Assembly: GCA_040772065.1 (NCBI GenBank)
Contig: JAXGYX010000001.1
Location: 496,001-560,000 of the forward strand
From: JAXGYX01 sp040772065
Lineage (GTDB): Bacteria > Bacillota > Clostridia > Saccharofermentanales > Fastidiosipilaceae
Length of the DNA: 64,000 nt
Direction: 5' to 3'
This document shows positions 56,607 to 64,000 of the stretch, piece after piece. The translations under genes and the position numbers were made by a program. The first letter of the stretch is position 1, and every line of letters begins with the position of its first letter. The notes beneath the pieces are model-generated. The model saw nothing but the letters and a program-made list of their open reading frames with translations. It was not told the DNA's origin and did no database searches.

Positions 56607-57836
56607 ATGACAAAATGGCACTTTCACACACCGGAAGGATTCATCGATATCATGCCTTCCCCATGCGCTTCGAAGCGGCGGATGGAGCAAAAATTAAGGG
56701 AACTGTTTGGTTCTTTTCATTATCGTGAAATCGAGACTCCGGGCATGGAGTTTTTGGATGTCTATACCTGTGGCGATGGATTTGCGGTACCGGAGCAGTT
56801 GTTTAAAACCTTTGACCATCGGGGGCGTGTTTTGGCGTCGCGTTTTGACGGGACGATACCGGTCGCGCGGATGGTGGCCACTAAATTCGCTGATCAACCA
56901 TTGCCTTTGCGGCTTTCTTATATTGAAAATATGTTTAGATTTGATGAGTCAGGCGGTGGCAGACAAAAAGGCTTCACTCAAGCGGGAGTTGAACTGTTGG
57001 GATCAGTCGCTCCGACTGCGGATGGAGAGGTTGTCGCGCTGGCGATTCGCGCCGCGCTGACAGCCGGTATATCTCAGATCCAGGTGACCATCGGACAGGT
57101 CGATTTTTTCCGTGGTGTGTCTGAGGAATGGGGCTTGAATGAGGAACAGGAGCAGCGCCTGATTCGTATGATTGACGCCAAAGAACTGGTGGCGATTGAA
57201 CAATTTTGCGAAGAAGAGAGTTTTTCCGGGAAGGCGAGGCAGGTACTGTCTTTAATGCTGCAAGGCAGTGGACAAATCAGCCAAATCGATGATTATGCGA
57301 AATTAGTCGATAACCCAAGATCACTGGCGGCGCTGGACAATCTGCGCCAGGTCCTTTCGTATTTGGATGATCTGGACCTCCTTTCTTTTATTTCATTGGA
57401 TCTGGGCCTGCTGCAAAGCCTGGATTATTACACGGGTATGATTTTTAAGGGTTTCACATATGCGATGGGCTATCCTCTTTTCAGCGGAGGAAGATATGAT
57501 CGTGTTGTGTCGGCATTTGGACGCGATCTGCCGGCGACCGGCTTTTCAATCGGCATTGATTTCGCATTGACCGCTTTGAGCAGACAAGGCTGCCTTCCTG
57601 TGGACTCGGAACAGTTCGTGGTGGTAGCGTACGCGCAGGATCAACGTAAATCCGCGTTGGCACATGCGACGTTACTGCGAAACGAGGGGCGAGCTGTGGA
57701 AATCTGCTATTCAACTAAAGACAAAGAAGAGGCCATCGCCTGGGCCGCGGAGCGACAGGCGGAATGGCTTGATTATATCGATTCAGCGGGTGAACTTCAG
57801 GAAATTCCGCTGTTGGGGACGGAGGAGTCAGAATGA
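56607..57836 (+). CDS. hisZ: ATP phosphoribosyltransferase regulatory subunit
   Basis: HisZ is a histidyl-tRNA synthetase paralogue that pairs with short HisG and gives histidine feedback control. The 409-residue protein has the HTPEGFIDIMP start, a class II aminoacyl-tRNA-synthetase-like core (RFDGTIPVARM at the motif 2 place, RQKGFTQAGVELLG, the LDYYTGMIFKGF segment and GGRYDRV). It has no full anticodon-binding domain. It heads the his operon and its stop overlaps hisG (ATGA). A true HisRS would be longer and have complete motif 1-3 residues. Confidence 0.9.
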   Translation: MTKWHFHTPEGFIDIMPSPCASKRRMEQKLRELFGSFHYREIETPGMEFLDVYTCGDGFAVPEQLFKTFDHRGRVLASRFDGTIPVARMVATKFADQPLPLRLSYIENMFRFDESGGGRQKGFTQAGVELLGSVAPTADGEVVALAIRAALTAGISQIQVTIGQVDFFRGVSEEWGLNEEQEQRLIRMIDAKELVAIEQFCEEESFSGKARQVLSLMLQGSGQISQIDDYAKLVDNPRSLAALDNLRQVLSYLDDLDLLSFISLDLGLLQSLDYYTGMIFKGFTYAMGYPLFSGGRYDRVVSAFGRDLPATGFSIGIDFALTALSRQGCLPVDSEQFVVVAYAQDQRKSALAHATLLRNEGRAVEICYSTKDKEEAIAWAAERQAEWLDYIDSAGELQEIPLLGTEESE

Positions 57837-58501
57837 AACCAAATATGTTGACCATCGCCTTGGCGAAAGGGCGTCTGGGCGATCAGGCCATTGAGCTTTT
57901 GGAAAAAGCGGGATATGACTGTGGTGTGGTTAAAAAAAAGACCAGAAAACTGATTCTTGAGGATGAGCGGGCGGGCCTGCGTTTCATTATGTCCAAACCG
58001 GTGGATGTACCGACGTACGTCGCTTATGGAGCGGCTGATGTGGGTGTGGTGGGCAAAGACACTCTGTTGGAAGCGCACGAAAACCTGTATGAAGTACTGG
58101 ATTTGAATTACGGGCGATGCCGTCTGGCGGTCTGTGGCCCCAAAAACGAGGTCGGTTGCTGGTCGACGATACCGGACAAACGCGTCGCGACCAAATATCC
58201 GATGACGACTCGGGAGTATTTCGCTCAGAAAAGACATGAGTCGGTTGAGATCATCAAACTGAACGGCTCCATCGAACTTGCGCCGCTAATTGGTTTGGCG
58301 GATGTCATCGTCGATATTGTTGAAAGCGGAGCCACTTTGCGTGAAAATGACATGGAAGTATTTGAGACAATCGCGCCGATCAGCGCGCGCTTGGTAGTGA
58401 ACCGGGTCAGCATGAAAATGAAAAATGAGCAGATCAATCCGCTGATCCAAAAAGTTCGCAAGGTGGTTGAGGAGTTGAAAACAGATTCAAATGAACAATA
58501 A
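57833..58501 (+). CDS. hisG: ATP phosphoribosyltransferase, short form
   Basis: HisG joins ATP and PRPP, the first step to histidine. At 222 residues it is the short form that needs HisZ. It has TIALAKGRLGDQAIELL, GAADVGVVGKDTLLE, LNYGRCRLAVCGP and the PRPP-binding LADVIVDIVESGATLREN. GGAGGAG precedes the ATG. It overlaps hisD by 11 bases. Confidence 0.95.
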   Translation: MKPNMLTIALAKGRLGDQAIELLEKAGYDCGVVKKKTRKLILEDERAGLRFIMSKPVDVPTYVAYGAADVGVVGKDTLLEAHENLYEVLDLNYGRCRLAVCGPKNEVGCWSTIPDKRVATKYPMTTREYFAQKRHESVEIIKLNGSIELAPLIGLADVIVDIVESGATLRENDMEVFETIAPISARLVVNRVSMKMKNEQINPLIQKVRKVVEELKTDSNEQ

Positions 58502-59849
58502 CTTACGTGTGTTTGACGCCTCAGTCGAGTCGTTTGAAGAAATTTTTGAGACAATCGGTACGCGCGGCAAAATGGACCTGGTCCCGGTTTTGAAGGCGGT
58601 CAACGAAATTGTGGATGCGGTTCGTCTGCGGGGAGATCAGGCTCTTATGGAATATACCGAGCGGTTTGATCGTGCGCGTATCGATGCGTCCACCCGCAAG
58701 GTCACGCCCAATGAGGTCGAAGTGGCATTTGATTCGCTTGATCGTGTTGTGCTGGAAGACCTGCGCGCCGCCGCAGACCGTATCGAGAGTTTCCATAAGG
58801 AACAGCTGAGCAAGGGACAGTCTTCCTTTCGTATGAGGACGTTGGACGGTGGAGAGGTGGGTATGGAGGTCCGCCCTCTGGAGCGAGTTGGGCTTTATGT
58901 TCCGGGTGGGACCGCTCCCCTTCCCTCTTCTGTTTTGATGAACGCCATCCCCGCATCGGTCGTTGGAGTCGGTGAGCGGGTGATGTGCACACCTCCGCGA
59001 CCCGATGGAACGATAGCGCCGGTCATCATCGCGGCGGCGAAGATCGCGGGTATCCAAGATATCTATAAAGTGGGTGGCGCGCAGGCCGTAGCCGCGCTGG
59101 CGTACGGCACCGAGACAATTCCGAAAGTGGATAAGATTTGTGGACCGGGCAACATCTATGTCAACACAGCGAAACGTTTGGTCTATGGCACGTGCGACAT
59201 TGATATGTTCGCGGGTCCATCGGAGATTTTGATCATCGCGGACGACAGCGCGAATGCCCGGTATGTCGCCGCCGACATGCTGTCACAGGCTGAGCACGAC
59301 CCTTTGGCGTCGGCGGTGCTGATTTCAACCTCGGCCTCGCTAATAAAAGAGGTGTCCGCGGAAATTGAACGGCTGTTTGAAACCGCCGGAAGGAAAGAGA
59401 TCTTGTCACGTTCCTTGAGCGATTACGCGGCGTTGATCAAGGTGGACGATCTGGATCAAGCGGTTGAGTTTTCCAACCGAATCGCGCCTGAACATCTGGA
59501 GCTGTGTATTGAAGAGAGGGAACAAGATCGCCTGTTGCCGTCGCTAAAACATGTTGGCGCTGTCTTTATGGGAAACTTTAGCCCCGAACCTCTCGGTGAT
59601 TATTTCGCAGGACCAAACCATGTGTTGCCGACAAGTGGCACCGCGCGGTTCTTTTCGCCTCTCAACACCACTGATTTTCTCAAAAAAATCAGTGTGATCC
59701 GCTACGATCGTGACTCGCTAAGAGCCTGCGCTCATTCAATTGCGCGTCTGGCCAATCTGGAATCGCTGGACTGCCATGCGAAATCCATAATGATTCGTTT
59801 TGAGGATGACAAAGACTTTTTTGCGAAACCGGAGGAAAAATGTTTGTGA
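58491..59849 (+). CDS. hisD: Histidinol dehydrogenase
   Basis: HisD oxidises histidinol to histidine in two NAD-dependent steps. The 452-residue protein has RPLERVGLYVPGGTAPLPSS, VGGAQAVAALAYGTE, ICGPGNIYV, DMFAGPSEILI and the zinc-site region AEHDPLASAVL. The catalytic Glu-His pair lies in RIAPEHLEL and a His in GPNHVLPT. It overlaps hisG upstream and hisC downstream by about 10 bases each, so the operon is translated as a unit. Confidence 0.96.
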   Translation: MNNNLRVFDASVESFEEIFETIGTRGKMDLVPVLKAVNEIVDAVRLRGDQALMEYTERFDRARIDASTRKVTPNEVEVAFDSLDRVVLEDLRAAADRIESFHKEQLSKGQSSFRMRTLDGGEVGMEVRPLERVGLYVPGGTAPLPSSVLMNAIPASVVGVGERVMCTPPRPDGTIAPVIIAAAKIAGIQDIYKVGGAQAVAALAYGTETIPKVDKICGPGNIYVNTAKRLVYGTCDIDMFAGPSEILIIADDSANARYVAADMLSQAEHDPLASAVLISTSASLIKEVSAEIERLFETAGRKEILSRSLSDYAALIKVDDLDQAVEFSNRIAPEHLELCIEEREQDRLLPSLKHVGAVFMGNFSPEPLGDYFAGPNHVLPTSGTARFFSPLNTTDFLKKISVIRYDRDSLRACAHSIARLANLESLDCHAKSIMIRFEDDKDFFAKPEEKCL

Positions 59850-60949
59850 ATACCGAGACCACCGGCGTGGCGAGAAGATACTGGAACCAACATACGCAGT
59901 CTTTGGTTCCCTATGTGCCGGGTGAGCAACCACGTGAGCGTAGTTTCATCAAGCTGAACACCAATGAAAACCCTTACCCACCCTCACCGGCTGTCGAAGA
60001 AGCATTGCGTGCAACCAATCCGGCGACTTTGAGCCTATATCCGGACCCCACCTGCCGGGGGGTCCGCCGGGCGATAGCCGCTGAATATGGTTTGTCGGTT
60101 GAATCCGTTTTTATGGGGAATGGGTCGGACGAGGTGCTGGCGATCGCCTATCAGACCTTTTTTGAAAACACATCGATGGGAGGCGCGTCGATTTTATTTC
60201 CGGATGTGACGTATTCATTTTATCCGGTTTACGCGAGGATGTATGATGTGCCCTTTGAGACCCCCGCGCTTGGTGTGGATTTCGAGCTGAAGACAGAGGA
60301 TTATCTTCGCGAATCGGGCGGTGTCGTGCTGGCCAACCCCAATGCGCCCACCGGCTTGTCACTATCAGTCAGAGAAATAGAACGCATTGTGGCTTTTGAC
60401 ATGAGCCGGGTGGTGATTGTCGATGAGGCATATGCCGACTTTGATGATCAATCGGCCATATCCCTAATATCCGGCTATCCAAATTTATTGGTGACACGGA
60501 CGTTTTCAAAATCCTATTCTCTTGCCGGTCTGCGCGTGGGCTTCGCGCTTGGCCATCCTGAATTGATAGAAGGGCTGTGCCGCGTGCGAGACAGTTTTAA
60601 TTCCTACACCGTTGGCACCGTTGCCCAAACGGTTGCGACGGCGGCGATCAAGGATCAGACATACTTTGAGCGCAGACGCGCCCAGATTATCGACACGAGA
60701 GAGTCGACCGCTCGTTTTTTAAGCGATCTGGGTTGTGTTTTGACTCGATCGAAAGCCAATTTTTTATGGCTGAGGGTGCCGGGTTTTGACGGAAGACAAA
60801 TCTATGATGCGTTGCGAAAAGAAGGTATACTTGTAAGGCATTTCGCTTCACCAAAAATTGACCAATATGTGCGGATCACGGTAGGAACCGCGGAGCAGAT
60901 GGTCGTGTTGATGGAAAAAATTGAACGTATGATTAAAGATGGGAGTTGA
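59840..60949 (+). CDS. hisC: Histidinol-phosphate aminotransferase
   Basis: HisC converts imidazole acetol phosphate to histidinol phosphate with PLP. The 369-residue protein has KLNTNENPYPPSP, SLYPDPTCRGVRRAI, GNGSDEVL, ANPNAPTG, VIVDEAYADF and the PLP-lysine motif RTFSKSYSLAGLRVGFA. It is placed between hisD and hisB. The N-terminal 35 residues are longer than usual. Confidence 0.95.
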   Translation: MFVNTETTGVARRYWNQHTQSLVPYVPGEQPRERSFIKLNTNENPYPPSPAVEEALRATNPATLSLYPDPTCRGVRRAIAAEYGLSVESVFMGNGSDEVLAIAYQTFFENTSMGGASILFPDVTYSFYPVYARMYDVPFETPALGVDFELKTEDYLRESGGVVLANPNAPTGLSLSVREIERIVAFDMSRVVIVDEAYADFDDQSAISLISGYPNLLVTRTFSKSYSLAGLRVGFALGHPELIEGLCRVRDSFNSYTVGTVAQTVATAAIKDQTYFERRRAQIIDTRESTARFLSDLGCVLTRSKANFLWLRVPGFDGRQIYDALRKEGILVRHFASPKIDQYVRITVGTAEQMVVLMEKIERMIKDGS

Positions 60950-60950
60950 C

Positions 60951-61541
60951 ATGAGACAGGCAACGTTGGAACGCAATACGGAAGAGACGCGGATTGAATT
61001 GAAACTCAATCTGGATGGCGCGGGACGTGTGGAAGTGAACACCGGAATCGGCTTTTTTGATCATATGTTGACGTTGTGGTCCGCCCATGGGAAATTTGAT
61101 TTGACCGTGAATGTCGACCGCTCGGATTTGGAGACGGATGGTCATCATTTGGTGGAGGATACCGGTCTTTTGCTCGGCGAGGCGTTCCAGCGAGCGCTGG
61201 GCGACAAAGTGGGCATCCGGCGTTACGGCACGATGTATTTGCCGATGGATGAGGCGCTGACCCGCACGGTTGTGGATTTGTCCGGTCGTCCCTATCTAGT
61301 TTTTGACGCGGAATTCAAAGCGCCGATGTGCGGCGGATTTGACACACAGTTGACCGAAGAATTTTTCCGAGCGTTCGCGATGTCCGCCAAGGCGACGCTG
61401 CATGTATCTTTGCTGACCAAAGGTGGAAACACCCACCATGAAATCGAGGCGCTTTTTAAAGGATTTGCCCGAGCCTTGCGCCAGGCGGTGTCTTTGGACA
61501 GCCGGGAGTCCGGTATTCCCTCGACAAAAGGAGTGCTGTAG
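60951..61541 (+). CDS. hisB: Imidazoleglycerol-phosphate dehydratase
   Basis: HisB dehydrates imidazoleglycerol phosphate. The 196-residue protein is the single-domain form with metal-binding histidines in GFFDHMLTLWSAH, DGHHLVEDTGLLLG, GNTHHEIEALFK and the DLSGRPYLVF segment. ATG 60951 has GGGAG at about 60942-60946; an earlier ATG at 60939 is possible. A 132-base gap follows, where hisH would normally lie. It holds only a 24-codon frame (61544-61618) with no resemblance to HisH. Confidence 0.95.
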   Translation: MRQATLERNTEETRIELKLNLDGAGRVEVNTGIGFFDHMLTLWSAHGKFDLTVNVDRSDLETDGHHLVEDTGLLLGEAFQRALGDKVGIRRYGTMYLPMDEALTRTVVDLSGRPYLVFDAEFKAPMCGGFDTQLTEEFFRAFAMSAKATLHVSLLTKGGNTHHEIEALFKGFARALRQAVSLDSRESGIPSTKGVL

Positions 61542-61673
61542 AATGGAAAAATCGTGTACCGGGCAGCGTGGATTGGACCGACCGCTGAACGGTTGTTTGA
61601 TAAGGCTTAATGTGTGATATGGAAAACTTGAGTGTGCGCTGTCTCGCGTATGAGACGCGTGGAGGAGCATGAA

Positions 61674-62384
61674 ATGATTATCTATCCGGCCATTGATCTG
61701 TTGAACGGGCGCTGTGTCCGCCTGTATCGGGGTGATTATAACAAAGTGACCGAATATTCGGACGACCCTGTGGCCGTCGCCAAATCCATCGCGCAGACGG
61801 GGTGTGACTGGCTTCACGTGGTCGATTTGGACGCCGCACGGACGGGAATCGCGCATAATCGCAGGATCATTCAAACGATCGTGCGGGAGACGGGCATGAA
61901 GGTACAGACAGGAGGCGGCATTCGCTCGTTGGAAACCATGGAAGAGCTGTACAAGTGTGGTGTGGCGAGGTGTGTGATCGGCACGGCGGCGGTCCGCGAC
62001 GAAAATTTTGCGAAAGAGGCTTTGGCCAAGCATGGCGACCGTGTGGCTGTTGGCATTGACAGTCGCAATGGGATGGTGCGCGTGTCCGGTTGGACGCAGG
62101 ATAGTGGCGTGGACACCATTGCCTTGGCGTTGCGTATGAAGGAACTGGGCGCTCGCACAGTGATTTATACTGATATTGAAAGAGATGGGAGCCTGGTTGG
62201 TCCCTCCTTGTCCAGCAGCAAGGAACTGATGCTTCGTACGGGATTGGACGTGATTGTATCGGGAGGTGTGTCTTCGGACGCTGATATTGTCGCTTGCAGA
62301 AATATCGGCGCGGCCGGTGTGATCGTGGGAAAGGCTTTGTATGAGGGAAAGGTGGATTTGGCGCTATGCATGCGAAACGAATAA
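61674..62384 (+). CDS. hisA: ProFAR isomerase
   Basis: HisA isomerises ProFAR to PRFAR on a (beta-alpha)8 barrel. The 236-residue protein has the catalytic Asp in IIYPAIDLLNGRCVRL, VVDLDAART, QTGGGIRS and YTDIERDGSLVGPS with the second catalytic Asp, then VSGGVSS and GVIVGKALYEG. GGAGGAG before ATG 61674 decides the start. It overlaps the hisF fusion by 19 bases. Confidence 0.95.
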   Translation: MIIYPAIDLLNGRCVRLYRGDYNKVTEYSDDPVAVAKSIAQTGCDWLHVVDLDAARTGIAHNRRIIQTIVRETGMKVQTGGGIRSLETMEELYKCGVARCVIGTAAVRDENFAKEALAKHGDRVAVGIDSRNGMVRVSGWTQDSGVDTIALALRMKELGARTVIYTDIERDGSLVGPSLSSSKELMLRTGLDVIVSGGVSSDADIVACRNIGAAGVIVGKALYEGKVDLALCMRNE

Positions 62385-63544
62385 TACCTTGTTTGGATAT
62401 CAAAGATGGCCGGGTCGTCAAGGGTGTGAACTTTGAAAATATCCGTGATGCGGGTGATCCGGTCGAAATCGCGAAACGCTATAATGACGCAGGAGCGGAC
62501 GAGTTGGTTCTGCTGGATATAACCGCGACGTTGGACCGACGCAAAACGATCACAGAGCTGGTTAGTCGGGTCGCCGGGAATTTGTCGATTCCATTTACCG
62601 TCGGTGGTGGGATCGCCACGATTGAAGACATAGGTGAGGTGCTTCAAGCCGGGGCGGACAAGGTCTCGCTTAATTCAATCGCCGTGCGCAATCCGGATCT
62701 AATTCATCAGGCGGCGGCGGAGTTTGGCTCCAAGCGCGTTGTGGTCGCGATCGATGCGGTGACCAATGAGGAAGAGCGCCTGGAGGTCGTGATTGACGGA
62801 GGCACCAGACACACCGGCTTGGATCCGGTGGAGTGGGCCGCCAGAGTGGCGCAGCTCGGAGCGGGTGAGATTTTGTTGACCAGCATGGATCGCGACGGCA
62901 CGAAATCGGGTTTCGACACAGAGCTGACAAGACGGGTGCGCGAGGCGGTCTCCATTCCGGTGATCGCATCGGGTGGCGCGGGCGCGATGGAAGACTTCTA
63001 TGAGGCGTTCACCATCGGCAAGGCCGACGCGGCCCTGGCGGCCAGCTTGTTTCATTTTCAGGAAATAGAGATCGTGGCGCTCAAGATGTATTTAAAAGGC
63101 ATGGGTGTCCCGGTCAGAATGGGATATGTCGAGGACGATGAGGATGATCTTGAGGCGGAACGTCTTGCTCGTGGGATGAAACCGTTTGCCGGAAAAATTC
63201 AGCCAAATCAGGGTAGGAAATTGTGGAGCCGATTTCGCAAGGGTCCGGATGGCCTAATTCCGGTTGTCACGGTGGAACATCAGTTGGGTCAGGTTCTGAT
63301 GGTGGCGTACATGGATGAAGAAGCTTTTCTGGCAACCTTAAACACCGGACTGATGCACTATCATAGCCGCAGTCGCGATCAGCTTTGGCTGAAAGGTGAG
63401 ACATCGGGACATACTCAGGTTGTCACCGGTGCGAGAATTGATTGCGATATGGATACTTTGTTATTTGAGGTGTACCAGATCGGCGTCGCTTGTCACACCG
63501 GAAATCGCAGTTGTTTTTATCGTGAATTGAGCGAGCTGAACTGA
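62366..63544 (+). CDS. hisFI: HisF-HisI fusion: imidazole glycerol phosphate synthase cyclase plus phosphoribosyl-AMP cyclohydrolase
   Basis: Residues 1 to about 252 are HisF: the barrel has catalytic Asp11 (IIPCLDIKDGRVVKG) and Asp130 (VVVAIDAV), FTVGGGIAT, and ASGGAGAMEDF. An acidic linker (about 253-285) follows. Residues about 290-390 are HisI, with LMVAYMDEEAF, HYHSRSRDQLWLKGETSG, the metal motif DCDMDTLLF and the zinc cysteines in ACHTGNRSCF. HisI normally acts two steps before HisF and is usually separate or fused to HisE. HisF normally needs the glutaminase HisH, which is not in this operon. Confidence 0.95.
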   Translation: MHAKRIIPCLDIKDGRVVKGVNFENIRDAGDPVEIAKRYNDAGADELVLLDITATLDRRKTITELVSRVAGNLSIPFTVGGGIATIEDIGEVLQAGADKVSLNSIAVRNPDLIHQAAAEFGSKRVVVAIDAVTNEEERLEVVIDGGTRHTGLDPVEWAARVAQLGAGEILLTSMDRDGTKSGFDTELTRRVREAVSIPVIASGGAGAMEDFYEAFTIGKADAALAASLFHFQEIEIVALKMYLKGMGVPVRMGYVEDDEDDLEAERLARGMKPFAGKIQPNQGRKLWSRFRKGPDGLIPVVTVEHQLGQVLMVAYMDEEAFLATLNTGLMHYHSRSRDQLWLKGETSGHTQVVTGARIDCDMDTLLFEVYQIGVACHTGNRSCFYRELSELN

Positions 63545-63657
63545 GTGCTTTGATCTGAGTCGATGGGCGTGGGACTGTGAAGTAGTATTCAACTGTACTA
63601 GAAATATATAGACTTATTTATAAAATCCCGAACATGGGAGAAACGAAAGGAAGACAT

Positions 63658-63948
63658 ATGAGCCAAATTGGTGAATTAATGGATGAATTGTTCGAGCTGA
63701 TTGAAGACCGTAAGACGAATCCACGAGAAGGCGCCTACACCACCTATCTATTTGAAAAGGGTGTGGACAAAATTTGTAAAAAAATGGGTGAAGAGGCGAC
63801 CGAAGTTGTCATCGCGGCCAAAAATGATGTCAAAGGCGAAATTGTCTATGAAATCAGTGATCTGCTGTATCACACGCTGGTCCTGATGGTGGATCGGGGG
63901 GTCAATCTGGATGATATCTATAAAGAGCTAAAGAGCCGGCGAACATGA
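63658..63948 (+). CDS. hisE: Phosphoribosyl-ATP pyrophosphatase
   Basis: HisE removes pyrophosphate from phosphoribosyl-ATP. The 96-residue protein has the all-alpha MazG-like fold with GAYTTYLFEKGVDKICKKMGEEATEVVIAAKN and the acidic EISDLLYHTLVLM motif. GAAAGGAAG precedes ATG 63658. It follows the HisF-HisI fusion after 113 bases, so it is a stand-alone HisE, unlike the common HisI-HisE fusion. The last 52 bases of the window hold nothing recognisable. Confidence 0.94.
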   Translation: MSQIGELMDELFELIEDRKTNPREGAYTTYLFEKGVDKICKKMGEEATEVVIAAKNDVKGEIVYEISDLLYHTLVLMVDRGVNLDDIYKELKSRRT

Positions 63949-64000
63949 TTCTCCCGCCTGATTGGTGATTTCCGGAAATTGTCAATTTCATCGGACCATC

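Noticed and set aside
61542..61673. Remnant of hisH between hisB and hisA
   Set aside because: The only frame (24 codons) has none of the HisH start motif or glutaminase residues.

Overview
The window looks like a core chromosomal segment of a low-to-mid G+C Gram-positive anaerobe of class Clostridia. The 16S rRNA, AGGAGG-type ribosome-binding sites, frequent TTG starts, the rpmH-rnpA-yidD-yidC-jag-mnmE-mnmG-rsmG-gyrA block, a WalRK-type two-component system and an anaerobic (cbi) cobalamin pathway all point that way. From the look of the 16S gene I would guess a relative of the Saccharofermentans/Ruminococcaceae group, but this is only a guess. Almost everything is on the + strand, which is probably the leading strand. 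The minus-strand exceptions are a tiny zinc-ribbon gene, a three-gene ABC transporter, one tRNA and a malate/lactate dehydrogenase. I see no insertion sequence, prophage or CRISPR array.

Layout. 1-8.2 kb: the end of argS coupled to a catalytically dead M3-peptidase homologue, rdgB, hom, the zinc-ribbon gene, a membrane protein, an Lrp regulator with its aminotransferase, and prfB. 8.2-15.4 kb: purine genes purE-F-N-H-D, running by overlapping stops and starts into a nadD-yqeK fusion and rsfS. 15.5-18.8 kb: comEA, thyA, folA and a YihY membrane protein. 18.9-28.8 kb: cobalamin operon cbiD-ET-L-F-G-hemA-H-J-C plus a NUDIX gene. 29.0-31.9 kb (minus): NitT/TauT-type ABC transporter. 32.3 kb: tRNA-Pro(CGG). 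32.5-44 kb: precorrin-2 dehydrogenase, then the rpmH...rsmG block, gyrA and a DUF1461 membrane protein. 44.2-45.1 kb (minus): LDH-like malate dehydrogenase. 45.5-51.4 kb: a complete 16S-tRNA-Ile-23S-5S operon. 51.5-56.5 kb: walR-walK-murA-walJ-rlmH. 56.6-64 kb: histidine operon hisZ-G-D-C-B-A-(F-I fusion)-E.

How the genes work together. HemA feeds 5-aminolevulinate into the tetrapyrrole pathway and the cbi enzymes carry the corrin ring from cobalt-precorrin-2 to cobyrinate. Chelatase, amidases and nucleotide-loop genes are not here. The purine block covers steps 1 (PurF), 2 (PurD), 3 (PurN), one carboxylation step (PurE) and the last two (PurH). The his operon covers every step except the glutaminase subunit HisH and histidinol-phosphate phosphatase.

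The most unusual items are the following. The spacer between tRNA-Ile and 23S carries eight direct repeats of about 50 bp. The M3-family protein has lost all of its metal-binding residues. The his operon has a HisF-HisI fusion and no hisH. The LDH-family enzyme carries the malate-type specificity arginine. GyrA has alanine at the classic quinolone-determining serine. NadD is fused to YqeK.
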